From Pyrobaculum arsenaticum DSM 13514 (GTDB lineage: Archaea; Thermoproteota; Thermoprotei; Thermoproteales; Thermoproteaceae): DNA of 64,000 nt. Within the stretch, counting starts at the first letter, position 1. Each line of letters begins with the position of its first letter. The stretch lies in assembly GCF_000016385.1 (NCBI RefSeq), contig NC_009376.1, positions 1 through 64,000 on the forward strand, read 5' to 3'. Shown one piece after another: positions 26,129 to 33,451 of this stretch. The position numbers and the translations under genes were made by a program. Under the pieces are notes generated by a model. The model made no database searches, was not told the DNA's origin, and saw only the letters and a list, made by a program, of their open reading frames with translations.

Positions 26129-26344
26129 ATGCTATATTACGGCCGGCCTGAGGAGTTGCTTCGGGCAGTTGAGCAGGAGATGGAGTTGTTGAATTCGCTA
26201 ACTAACTATAACAAAAAGCTTGATAACTTTATAAAACGAAAAATAAATATTCTAAAAGAGTGTATTTTACAGATAAAAAGATTGCCGCCGGGCGAGTACC
26301 AACTAATTGCATTAAATGACTGCGAGTTAGTGCCGCTGGTATGA
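26129..26344 (+). CDS. small helical protein, 71 aa
   Basis: I do not recognise it. It is a charged helical product (ELLRAVEQEMELLNSLTNYNKKLDNFIKRK), probably a coiled coil, with two cysteines. A TATA box CTTTTTAAAACT lies about 23 bp upstream and a purine-rich AAAGGGGGC may act as an SD. It overlaps the next membrane-protein gene by 4 bp. The pair follows the pilus genes but has its own promoter. Confidence 0.65.
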   Translation: MLYYGRPEELLRAVEQEMELLNSLTNYNKKLDNFIKRKINILKECILQIKRLPPGEYQLIALNDCELVPLV

Positions 26345-26853
26345 TCGACGCTTTGATTCCAGTTATAATAGGAGTTTTCTCGGCTTTGGGGGGTATTCTC
26401 ATTAAAGATATAAAAGCGTTGGGTATATTCACAGCTCTTGTTGCGACTTCGGCATTCATAATAGCATACGTTACCAATATGCCTACGATATCCCTAGGTC
26501 TGTTGGGCTTGTTAACCTCAGCGGTGCGAATAGGCAGGGCCGGGAAGCGAGTTGTTGAGAAGAGAATTAGGACTTACAGAGCTGGGAGGAGGTTAAAGAG
26601 TTTGGAAGAAGCAGTGAGGTCTATACCTGAAAATATTGTTGACATAATACCGGCGGGATCTACGAGGATGATACACCCGAAAATAGTCGAGTTAGTTACA
26701 TTAGTAAACAACGCGGCAGTTAAGGGATACGCCGTGGAGGAGCCTCCTTGGTTTAAGGCTGTGGAACAGTACATGGCAATAATAGGGCCCCAAGTTTCTG
26801 CAACTAAAACTAAGGTGGTTTCAGAATACGAAGTTGTTGATTTAGAGGAGTAG
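26341..26853 (+). CDS. membrane protein with soluble C-terminal domain, 170 aa
   Basis: Two to three N-terminal transmembrane helices (about residues 5-20, 27-46 and 50-62) are followed by an Arg/Lys-rich linker and a soluble domain of 90 residues without a known family. Co-translated with the 71-residue coiled-coil gene. The placement suggests an envelope complex, perhaps linked to the pilus machinery, but there is no direct evidence. Confidence 0.65.
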   Translation: MIDALIPVIIGVFSALGGILIKDIKALGIFTALVATSAFIIAYVTNMPTISLGLLGLLTSAVRIGRAGKRVVEKRIRTYRAGRRLKSLEEAVRSIPENIVDIIPAGSTRMIHPKIVELVTLVNNAAVKGYAVEEPPWFKAVEQYMAIIGPQVSATKTKVVSEYEVVDLEE

Positions 26854-26879
26854 ATCTTTTTATAGCACTCTTCTGCAAC

Positions 26880-28367
26880 GTGGCCTTTGAAATTTCAGCA
26901 AAAGACTTAGCCGGGCGCGTCGGCAAGCTTTATACAAAAAGCGGCGTAATAGAGACGCCGACTCTATTTCCAGTAGTTGACCCAAGAAAGCAGGAGATTC
27001 CTCTTAGTATTATTAAACAGTATTTCGGACAGGTTATTACTAACTCTTTCTTTGTGTATAGGCTTACCGGCGGGAGAGTTGTAGATGTGAAAAAGCTCTT
27101 GGGTTGGGACGGCATAATTATGACAGATAGCGGCGCGTATCAGATACTGCGCTACGGAACTATAGACGTGGATCCTGACGAAATTTTAGTCTACCAGGAC
27201 AAGATAGGGACCGATATAGGCGTCATACTTGACCTACCTTTCGACTACGAAGAGCCATATGACAGCGCGTTGCTGAAGGTAGAGGAGACGATTAGGAGAG
27301 CTAAAAGAGCCGCCGCTACCCTTCTTGACAAGCTCAGCATGTTGGTCGTAGGTCCTATACAGGGCGGCGTTTACTTTGACCTACTGGCCAGGTCAGCACG
27401 GGAGATCTCAAGACTCGGCTTCCCAATTTTAGCAATAGGTAGCCCCACTACCCTACTGGAGGAGTATAGATTCGACGTCCTTCTCGAGGCAGTTCTACAT
27501 GTGAAAGCTAATATTACGAGAGAGGCCCCGTTGCACCTATTCGGCGCGGGGCACCCATTAATTCTTCCCTTTGCCGTAGCCTTAGGCGTCGATTTATTCG
27601 ACAGCGCCTCCTATATATTATACGCAAGAGACAACAGGATTATGCTCCGGGATAGGACGCTAAGACTTGACGACGTGAAGACTGAGCACCTCCCATGTAG
27701 CACGAAACTTTGCTACAAAACTGTAAAGGAGCTTAGGGAAATGACACAAGAGGAGCGGACGTTGTTAATAGCGGAGCACAATCTAGCCGTGTTAAGAGAA
27801 GAGATTCTTGAAATAAGACAGAGAATACATGAGGGGACGCTTTGGGAGTATCTTGAAATAAAGGCAAGAGCCCACCCAACCCTTTACAGATTTCTTAAAA
27901 GTCTAGGAAGATACAAGCGTCTAATTGAGGAGTATGACCCAGAAACCCATCCCCAGCCGCACGGGCTAATACTCTTTTCAGACACGGCTTCTTCTAGGCC
28001 TGAGCCTTTTAGACATCGGATGAGGCTTGCCAATACACACCCAACTTCGAAAATCGCAATTGTACTAAATATCGCGGAAAAGCCCTATAACAGAAGCTGG
28101 GAGTACCTCTACGTGAAAAAAGTGGCAGGTGATAGAGCCCACGTGTTGTTCTATGACCCCGTGTTTGGCATCGTATCTGAAGAAGTTGCCGAGGTGTACC
28201 CCTTGTCGCAAAACGAAGCCGAAGGCGAGGATGAGGCGGCGCGCGCGCATGCATACGAGTGGCTAAGCCAGTACGACCTCATCCTAGCCTACAACATAGA
28301 CCTGCCCATACTAGGTAAAAAGGTTGTAAAACTCCAGTCTCTAGAGGAGGTTTCTCTATATATATAG
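26880..28367 (+). CDS. tgtA: archaeosine tRNA-guanine transglycosylase, catalytic + C1 domains
   Basis: Exchanges guanine for preQ0 at tRNA position 15. The TIM barrel has the catalytic Asp83 in MTDSGAYQ and the nucleophile Asp241 in LFDSASYILYARD; HLFGAGHP is also conserved. The zinc site normally reads C-x-C-x2-C plus His; here it is C273-S-T275-K-L-C278 with His300, so one cysteine is missing. The C-terminal third resembles domain C1 (KPYNRS). The protein stops at 495 residues, before the C2 and PUA domains, which are encoded at 31304. It overlaps the convergent PAC2 gene by 12 bp. Confidence 0.92.
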   Translation: MAFEISAKDLAGRVGKLYTKSGVIETPTLFPVVDPRKQEIPLSIIKQYFGQVITNSFFVYRLTGGRVVDVKKLLGWDGIIMTDSGAYQILRYGTIDVDPDEILVYQDKIGTDIGVILDLPFDYEEPYDSALLKVEETIRRAKRAAATLLDKLSMLVVGPIQGGVYFDLLARSAREISRLGFPILAIGSPTTLLEEYRFDVLLEAVLHVKANITREAPLHLFGAGHPLILPFAVALGVDLFDSASYILYARDNRIMLRDRTLRLDDVKTEHLPCSTKLCYKTVKELREMTQEERTLLIAEHNLAVLREEILEIRQRIHEGTLWEYLEIKARAHPTLYRFLKSLGRYKRLIEEYDPETHPQPHGLILFSDTASSRPEPFRHRMRLANTHPTSKIAIVLNIAEKPYNRSWEYLYVKKVAGDRAHVLFYDPVFGIVSEEVAEVYPLSQNEAEGEDEAARAHAYEWLSQYDLILAYNIDLPILGKKVVKLQSLEEVSLYI

Positions 28368-29072
28368 CTTAGAGGTCTCCTCGCGCCGTGCTTGCTCCTC
28401 CAGCCGCCTCCGCGCCTCTTCGATCTCTCTCTCCAGCTCCTCAGCTAACTGTCTCAACCCGCTTGTGTCTACATGGAAGTTATAGAGCTTCGAGAAGAAG
28501 TCCACAGCAACGCTTGCTGCATAGGGATCGGCTGGCCTAGTCACATCTGCGTACGGCAATATCACAATTGCCGGAAAGTCGAGCTCTTCAAAAAACGATA
28601 TAAGGTATGCCAATGGCCCCACTATCTGCAACCCCTGCTCAAGGACTTTCGCATCACCAGTTGGCAGTCCTGCTCTTTTGTACGCAGAGGTGTAAACTAT
28701 GCGTAGTTGCTCGTCATCCCTTTTTAACCTCCCGTCAAGGCCGCCGAAAAGCACCGCTGTCTTAAACTCATTTGCCGCTACCCAGGACGCTACTGCCCTG
28801 GCGTAATCATAGACGGCGGCTTCGTGAATGCCGTAATTGTTAACAATACCTACAACGCGGCCACAGGAAAATATCTCGTTTTGCAATAAGAGCCGGTCAC
28901 CCTCTATTGATACAATAGGCGGCTCCCCCCTATACCGCACGACGCCAACGACTTCGCAATTCCGCGCAATGTACTTAGTGGCGAGGTGGCCAACTATGCC
29001 TATACCCGCAAAACCAGTTATGAAAATTTCGTAATTTTCAACTGGTTTGAAAATTTTAATATCAATTTTCAT
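28356..29072 (-). CDS. PAC2 family (proteasome assembly chaperone-like) protein
   Basis: A 238-residue PAC2/DUF75 protein: FITGFAGIGIVGHLATKYI near residue 18 and AVLFGGLDGR, AGLPTGDAKV and LPYADVTRPADPYAA later are typical. The C-terminal 40 residues are a charged coiled coil (LEREIEEARRRLEEQ). Archaeal homologues may help proteasome assembly; a proteasome beta gene lies 13 kb away. It overlaps the TFE gene by 4 bp and is co-transcribed with it. Confidence 0.88.
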   Translation of the reverse strand: MKIDIKIFKPVENYEIFITGFAGIGIVGHLATKYIARNCEVVGVVRYRGEPPIVSIEGDRLLLQNEIFSCGRVVGIVNNYGIHEAAVYDYARAVASWVAANEFKTAVLFGGLDGRLKRDDEQLRIVYTSAYKRAGLPTGDAKVLEQGLQIVGPLAYLISFFEELDFPAIVILPYADVTRPADPYAASVAVDFFSKLYNFHVDTSGLRQLAEELEREIEEARRRLEEQARREETSKLYI

Positions 29073-29581
29073 AGTTTTTCAAGTTTTTCAAATATTTTAG
29101 TTAATTTATTTATTTCTTCTACATTCTCCACATACTCTAGCTGAGTTCCACATATCGGACACGTGCCTCCCCAGTTAACCGCCTCGTCAAGCGAGTATCT
29201 AATAAAACAGCTTGGGCAGATATAATACGCACCTTCTGTAAGCGATCTTATAAGCATCGACAACTTTTCACGCACTACCCTAGCTCGGCTACTAATTGCC
29301 TGTCTTATAATCTCATCGTCAACATACCAGGCGTATTCAATTCTATAGTCCTCAGTCGTCTTCTTCCGAACTCCAATTAAGTTAAGTTTCATGAGATACT
29401 GGAGAATCCTCCTAGTTTCAGCGGTTGAGATGTTGAGAAGAATGGCGATCCTATCGTCGGTGAGGTCCTCTTTCCTTTCGTACAACAACTCCACTATTTT
29501 CCTCGCCAGCCGGCCGTACTCAGGGCTGTCAAATTCCCACGCAACGCTCTTCTCAACAACATAGAGATACGCATCTTTCAC
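29069..29581 (-). CDS. tfe: transcription factor E, alpha subunit
   Basis: The TFIIE-alpha homologue that stabilises open promoter complexes. The N-terminal winged helix (about residues 20-85) has DRIAILLNISTAETRRILQYL. A coiled helix links it to a zinc ribbon with CPSC near 120 and CPIC near 140. The C-terminal helix is acidic-basic. The 170-residue length is standard. A TATA-like CTTATATAGAC (near 29605) precedes the start by about 25 bp. Confidence 0.95.
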   Translation of the reverse strand: MKDAYLYVVEKSVAWEFDSPEYGRLARKIVELLYERKEDLTDDRIAILLNISTAETRRILQYLMKLNLIGVRKKTTEDYRIEYAWYVDDEIIRQAISSRARVVREKLSMLIRSLTEGAYYICPSCFIRYSLDEAVNWGGTCPICGTQLEYVENVEEINKLTKIFEKLEKL

Positions 29582-29638
29582 CGTACAGGCCCGGCTACGT
29601 CTATATAAGCATTGCCTCCACCTTAAGAGGTGCCGCGG

Positions 29639-30784
29639 TTACTCTTTTACCGGCACAAAAACTACGTCGCCCACACGGAGCCCCACCGGATTTCCATCGC
29701 CGCTTGCCCTAACAATTGTGTAGCCAGGCACTTGGAAAAACAAGACGGCCTTAAGCGCCTCTATGCCGAAGCCTGTGAGAGCGGACACCGGGACAAACCA
29801 CGTGAAATACTTTTCCAACACCTTCCTCAGGTTCCTCAGCTCCTCTAGCCTTATTTTATCCACCTTGTTAACAATTGGGATAATTTTACTGCGATCTACG
29901 CCTACTTCTCCCAATGTTCTCACCGAGGTGCTGATTTTCCGCGCCACCTCCTCGTAAGGCTCTGAGCCGTCTATTACCAACAAGATCCTATCGGCATCTA
30001 TGATCTCTTGTAGCGTGGAGTGGAACGATTCTATAAGGACTGGAGGCAAATCATCGATAAAGCCTATCGTATCTGTCAACACAACTCTCTTACCCCATAT
30101 ATCCAGCGCCCTGCTGTAGGTCTCCAACGTCGCGAAGGGCCTCCCATCGACGATCTTATTCTCGCTCACAAGTCTGTTAAACAGCGTAGTTTTGCCGGCG
30201 CTTGTATAGCCGGTTAACACAACCTCGGGGACTCCGGCCTCTTTCCTCTTTTTTATATGCATAACCCTCCCCTTCTTCGCCTCCTCGAGCCTCTTTTTAA
30301 TTGACGAAATGCGCCTCACCATGTGGCGATAGTACGAGTCTATTACATACTCGCCGGCGCCCAGAAAGCCTAATTGCTCCCCCATCTTGGCCCTCCTCAA
30401 ATACTCCTTCACCTTAGGCAGTTCGTACCTAAGCCTAGCGAGCTCGATCTGCAACTTAGACTCTATACTACCCGCCCTCCTCTCAAAAATTACCAGAATT
30501 ACAAAAACCCTGTCCACCACCCTCCTCTTGAAGAGCTGTTCCAAATTGAAAACCTGAAGGGGTGTTAAGCTGTGGTACGCTATGAATACGTCGAAATCCT
30601 TAGAGGCGACCTCCCTCGCCTTGCCAGCTCCTAGATAGAACCGCGTGTCCGCCCTCCCGTACTGGGTCACCAGCTCCGAAACTTCGAACCCAGCAACCTC
30701 AACCAGCGAAGCGAATTCCTCCAGTTTGTAAACAAGATTGGGGGTCTTTGGGCCCGAATAGGCTAGGAGCGCCTTATTTCTCAC
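29639..30784 (-). CDS. hflX: GTPase HflX
   Basis: A 381-residue ribosome-associated GTPase. The N-terminal HflX domain includes TRFYLGAGKA and HSLTPLQVFNLE. A coiled linker with KRRAGSIESKLQIELARLRYELP follows. The G domain has G1 GYTSAGKTT, G3 DTIGFIDDLPP and G4 NKVD. It may split ribosomes under stress. The start GTG overlaps the end of the MBF1 gene by 11 bp, so it is the second gene of that operon, pairing two translation/transcription-linked factors. Confidence 0.94.
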   Translation of the reverse strand: MRNKALLAYSGPKTPNLVYKLEEFASLVEVAGFEVSELVTQYGRADTRFYLGAGKAREVASKDFDVFIAYHSLTPLQVFNLEQLFKRRVVDRVFVILVIFERRAGSIESKLQIELARLRYELPKVKEYLRRAKMGEQLGFLGAGEYVIDSYYRHMVRRISSIKKRLEEAKKGRVMHIKKRKEAGVPEVVLTGYTSAGKTTLFNRLVSENKIVDGRPFATLETYSRALDIWGKRVVLTDTIGFIDDLPPVLIESFHSTLQEIIDADRILLVIDGSEPYEEVARKISTSVRTLGEVGVDRSKIIPIVNKVDKIRLEELRNLRKVLEKYFTWFVPVSALTGFGIEALKAVLFFQVPGYTIVRASGDGNPVGLRVGDVVFVPVKE

Positions 30785-31259
30785 CGTCTTCTCTGATCTC
30801 CACCACCTCGCCTAGCGTCAGCCCCCTCTCCACTTTCCCACCGCTCTTGGCGCCGCTAGCCTCCTCCTTTGCCTCAACCAGTAGCTTGACCCCAAGCGCC
30901 TTCTCCAGCTTTTTCGCAAGCGCGTAGTCCGGCTGCAACTGCCCAGCCTCGACCCTCCTTAACACAGTCTCCTTCACCCCCAACATAGCAGCCAAGGCCT
31001 CTCTGGACAAGCCGAGATTCTGCCGCGCGACTCTTATCACCTCGCCGTAGTTCTCCACTAACTCCACCTCAACAGGGGGTAGCCTCGGCGAAGGCGGCTT
31101 CGCCTTCTGTGACTGCGGCGGCTTCTTCTGGACGGTCTGGGGCGGAGCCCTCTTACCATACCTCGCGGCGCAACCCCTACATACATACAAAACCGCCTTA
31201 TCCACCTCTATAGGTATCGGATCCCCCTCTATCACACGACCGCATATCTCACAATACAC
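30774..31259 (-). CDS. mbf1: multiprotein bridging factor 1 homologue
   Basis: A 161-residue archaeal MBF1. The N-terminal zinc ribbon has CEIC at residue 3 and CRGC near 28. A Pro/Lys-rich linker follows, then a Cro-type HTH (VARQNLGLSREALAAMLGVKETVLRRVEAGQLQPDYALAKKLEKALG). It binds the ribosome and may couple transcription with translation. It starts at GTG 31259, 22 bp from a symmetric TATA box shared with the divergent PUA gene. Confidence 0.93.
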   Translation of the reverse strand: MYCEICGRVIEGDPIPIEVDKAVLYVCRGCAARYGKRAPPQTVQKKPPQSQKAKPPSPRLPPVEVELVENYGEVIRVARQNLGLSREALAAMLGVKETVLRRVEAGQLQPDYALAKKLEKALGVKLLVEAKEEASGAKSGGKVERGLTLGEVVEIREDGEK

Positions 31260-31274
31260 ACCTAGTGCGATGCC

Positions 31275-31287
31275 TAAATTTAAAAAA
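31275..31287. promoter_or_regulatory. symmetric TATA box between mbf1 and the PUA gene
   Basis: TAAATTTAAAAAA is centred 22 bp from the mbf1 GTG (31259) and 23 bp from the GTG at 31304. The equal distances suggest one element for both leaderless genes. Confidence 0.6.
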
Positions 31288-31303
31288 GTTAACTTCTACC
31301 CCC

Positions 31304-31756
31304 GTGTCACAAAGGGCATTACAACTCATTGCCTACATATACGGAAAAGAGGTGGCAGAACGGCTGAGCGGGCATGAAATCCGAGTCGAATACAACAAAA
31401 CCGGCAGAATTAGATACGTCTACGTGGATAACAAGCTAGCATTTGTTTTAAGGAACAACGACGGACATCTCCTACCAACTCTTTACGGCGCTGAGTTCAT
31501 CAACAGAAAAGTAGTCGTCTCAGACGAGGCGGCGGAGTTTGTAAAGCTCGGGCGCAATGTCCCTGCGAAGTACATAGTAGAGGTGAGACAAGCTAGACCC
31601 AACAGCGAAGTCGCCATCGTGGACACTCGCGGCACAGTCATTGCGGTGGGACGCCTCGTCTACAGCCAGAGGGAAATAACCCTCAGGAGGGGCTACGCCG
31701 TTAAAGTAAGAGAGTCCCTGGAGTCTACCGGAGAGATGAAAGAGCCTCCTCAATAG
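31304..31756 (+). CDS. stand-alone C2+PUA module of archaeosine TGT
   Basis: 150 residues. Residues 1-65 (ALQLIAYIYGKEVAERL, TGRIRYVYVDNKLAFVLRNNDGHLLPTLYGAEFI) resemble domain C2 of full-length archaeal TgtA, and residues 70-140 (VVVSDEAAEFVKLGRNV, GTVIAVGRLVYSQREITLRRGYAVKVRE) resemble its PUA domain. These are the parts missing from the 495-residue TgtA at 26880, so the enzyme is probably split and this subunit grips the tRNA acceptor end. I chose GTG 31304 over the longer frame because of the TATA spacing. Confidence 0.8.
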   Translation: MSQRALQLIAYIYGKEVAERLSGHEIRVEYNKTGRIRYVYVDNKLAFVLRNNDGHLLPTLYGAEFINRKVVVSDEAAEFVKLGRNVPAKYIVEVRQARPNSEVAIVDTRGTVIAVGRLVYSQREITLRRGYAVKVRESLESTGEMKEPPQ

Positions 31757-32003
31757 ATCTATACTCGCCGAGAAGTTGAGAGCCCTTATACACCTCCACC
31801 TTCTTCACAACACATTGCTGAACCACATTCTGGGGGGCGACCCCGGGAAATATCCTCGGCCAAGGCCCCGGCTTGCCGTCGACATCAAGCGCTTTGATTT
31901 CCCTATCTATTCCAATTTTCCCTCTGCACTTGGCAAAGTGCAATACAAAACGCACCCCCTGGCTTCGGGAGATCTCAACAAGTTGCTCAAGTAGCTTCAG
32001 CAT
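31725..32003 (-). CDS. hypothetical protein, about 92 aa
   Basis: I do not recognise it. The ATG at 32003 lies 17 bp inside the upstream gene's end, as for a translationally coupled gene, and the 3' end overlaps the convergent PUA gene by 32 bp. The product is mixed alpha/beta with a proline-rich centre (GKPGPWPRIFPGVAPQN) and two cysteines. No motif gives a function. It may be spurious, but the operon placement after the splicing-endonuclease-like gene supports it. Confidence 0.5.
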   Translation of the reverse strand: MLKLLEQLVEISRSQGVRFVLHFAKCRGKIGIDREIKALDVDGKPGPWPRIFPGVAPQNVVQQCVVKKVEVYKGSQLLGEYRSIEEALSSLR

Positions 32004-32280
32004 AGATATTCCGGGGTAGGCGTATCTTCCTGGCAAAGTAGTACGTTACAGTGCCGTCGTTGCTCACCAGCGCCAAGACGGTGGGCATAGACAAAGTCTC
32101 ACCCATATTTATAACGCTTAACAGAGCTTGTATAGTCACCTCCACGCCCTCCACCATGACGTAGAACAAGTACCTGTCCTTCTTCTCCGCGATGAACATC
32201 CGATCGTCAAGTCTCTCAATTATCTTAAACCCCCTTGCCTGAAGGTCCTTAAACACTTGCTCCAGGAGCACATCGCCCAC
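31987..32280 (-). CDS. tRNA-splicing endonuclease structural (non-catalytic) subunit, probable
   Basis: A 97-residue protein whose opening (VFKDLQARGFKIIERLDDRMFIAEKKDRYLFYVMV) and C-terminal part (PTVLALVSNDGTVTYYFARKIRLP) follow the C-terminal fold of archaeal EndA, but the catalytic Tyr-His-Lys triad is not evident. Crenarchaea use a heterotetramer of a catalytic and a small structural subunit; from memory, the P. aerophilum structural subunit is a protein of this size encoded next to the Sm gene. A TATA-like TTTTTTATAAGC lies 24 bp upstream. Confidence 0.65.
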   Translation of the reverse strand: MGDVLLEQVFKDLQARGFKIIERLDDRMFIAEKKDRYLFYVMVEGVEVTIQALLSVINMGETLSMPTVLALVSNDGTVTYYFARKIRLPRNIYAEAT

Positions 32281-32359
32281 TAGAGGCGGAACGCCGGTTT
32301 TTTATAAGCATAACCCCACGGCGGCGATAAATTTTATATACCGCGATCAGTGAGGGGGT

Positions 32360-32602
32360 ATGGCTTCGGATATCTCTAAATGCTTCGCCACTCTCGGAGC
32401 CACACTACAAGACTCAATAGGCAAACAGGTGTTAGTTAAGCTAAGAGATAGTCACGAAATACGGGGAGTGCTCCGGTCTTTTGATCAACATGTTAATTTG
32501 TTGCTGGAAGACGCCGAGGAGATCATAGACGGCAATGTCTTTAAGCGAGGCACGATAGTTGTCCGCGGCGAAAATGTATTATTCATCTCGCCTGTGCCAT
32601 GA
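32360..32602 (+). CDS. Sm-like archaeal protein (SmAP1)
   Basis: An 80-residue LSm protein that forms heptameric rings and binds U-rich RNA. The Sm1 motif is KQVLVKLRDSHEIRGVLRSFDQHVNLLLEDAEE and the Sm2 motif is GTIVVRGENVLFISPV. Cys8 corresponds to the residue that, as I recall, forms intermolecular disulfides in P. aerophilum SmAP1. A strong TATA box AAATTTTATATA is centred 25 bp upstream. It overlaps the L37e gene by 4 bp (ATGA), the classic archaeal Sm-L37e pair. Confidence 0.96.
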   Translation: MASDISKCFATLGATLQDSIGKQVLVKLRDSHEIRGVLRSFDQHVNLLLEDAEEIIDGNVFKRGTIVVRGENVLFISPVP

Positions 32603-32757
32603 AAGGGACTCCTTCAATGGGCAAACACAACAGAGGAAAGACGCATATCAGATGTCCGCGTTGCGGTAGGCACTCCTACAATGTGACTAAGAAGTACTGC
32701 GCCTCTTGCGGCTGGGGGAGAACCAAGAGGTGGAGAAAATACAGCTGGGCCAAGTAA
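32599..32757 (+). CDS. rpl37e: 50S ribosomal protein L37e
   Basis: A 52-residue ribosomal protein, too short for most gene callers. It begins ATG inside the Sm stop codon context and ends TAA at 32757. CPRCG near residue 19 and CASCG near residue 34 form the zinc ribbon. The basic GKTHIRC and RTKRWRKYSWAK segments are characteristic of L37e. Translational coupling with the Sm gene is conserved across archaea. Confidence 0.95.
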   Translation: MKGTPSMGKHNRGKTHIRCPRCGRHSYNVTKKYCASCGWGRTKRWRKYSWAK

Positions 32758-32786
32758 ATTTATACTCCAACGTGGTCCTATTGTCA

Positions 32787-32837
32787 ATGAAGACGGCCCG
32801 TCATCGCTGAAGAATGATAGAAAAATCTGGGTGCTGA
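32787..32837 (+). ncRNA. C/D box sRNA in the marC leader
   Basis: C ATGAAGA (32787-32793), 13-nt guide, D' CTGA (32807-32810), 3-nt spacer, C' ATGATAG (32814-32820), 13-nt guide, D CTGA (32834-32837): 51 nt. Both D boxes are perfect. TATA AAATTTATA at 32756-32764 is centred 26 bp upstream of box C. The D box directly abuts the marC ATG at 32838, so the sRNA and marC must share a transcript or compete. Target not determined. Confidence 0.72.
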
Positions 32838-33428
32838 ATGACCGACATCTTCACAGCCATCATACTGCTTTTTGTAGTGGTCGACCCTGTCGGCAACATA
32901 CCGCTCTTCATGGCCGTGACCTCTAGGCTTGATCCTACACACAGGAGGAGGGTTCTACTCGCCTCAGTAGCCGTGGCAAGTGGCGTCCTGGCGTTGTTCG
33001 CCCTCTTTGGCATTCAGTTTCTTGGGTATTTTGGCGTCGGGATTGCCGACTTCATGGTTGCAAGCGGCACTATACTCGCCACATTTTCCATATACTACCT
33101 CCTCAAGCCGTACGAGTATGCCCCCGCAACAGAGGGGGTTGAGGTGGCGGTTGTCCCCCTCGCTGTGCCTTTCCTGGCGGGGCCCGCATCAATTTCCTAC
33201 GTCCTTGTTATCTCGCAACAGATGGGCGCCTTGACGGCTTTGGCTATAATAGCAATTGTGTCCCTCCTTACCCTGCTGACGCTCCTAGCCTCTGATTACA
33301 TAATGAAGGCTCTGGGGATCCTAGGAATACGGGTTATAGAGAAACTTATGTTGCTGTTAAGTATGACCATAGGAGTTGCCTTGATAAGGAAAGGCGTCTC
33401 TATGTGGCTACAAGCGCCTACAGTTTAA
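32838..33428 (+). CDS. MarC family integral membrane protein
   Basis: A 196-residue, six-helix membrane protein. VVVDPVGNIPLF near residue 11 and PFLAGPASISYVLV near 112 are the two MarC repeat signatures. The transport substrate is unknown. The only good TATA box upstream is that of the C/D sRNA 75 bp away, so its expression may be tied to the sRNA promoter, giving an unusual leader for this organism. No strong SD is seen (GGTG only). Confidence 0.9.
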   Translation: MTDIFTAIILLFVVVDPVGNIPLFMAVTSRLDPTHRRRVLLASVAVASGVLALFALFGIQFLGYFGVGIADFMVASGTILATFSIYYLLKPYEYAPATEGVEVAVVPLAVPFLAGPASISYVLVISQQMGALTALAIIAIVSLLTLLTLLASDYIMKALGILGIRVIEKLMLLLSMTIGVALIRKGVSMWLQAPTV

Positions 33429-33451
33429 ATATTCATATTTCGGCTTAGACT

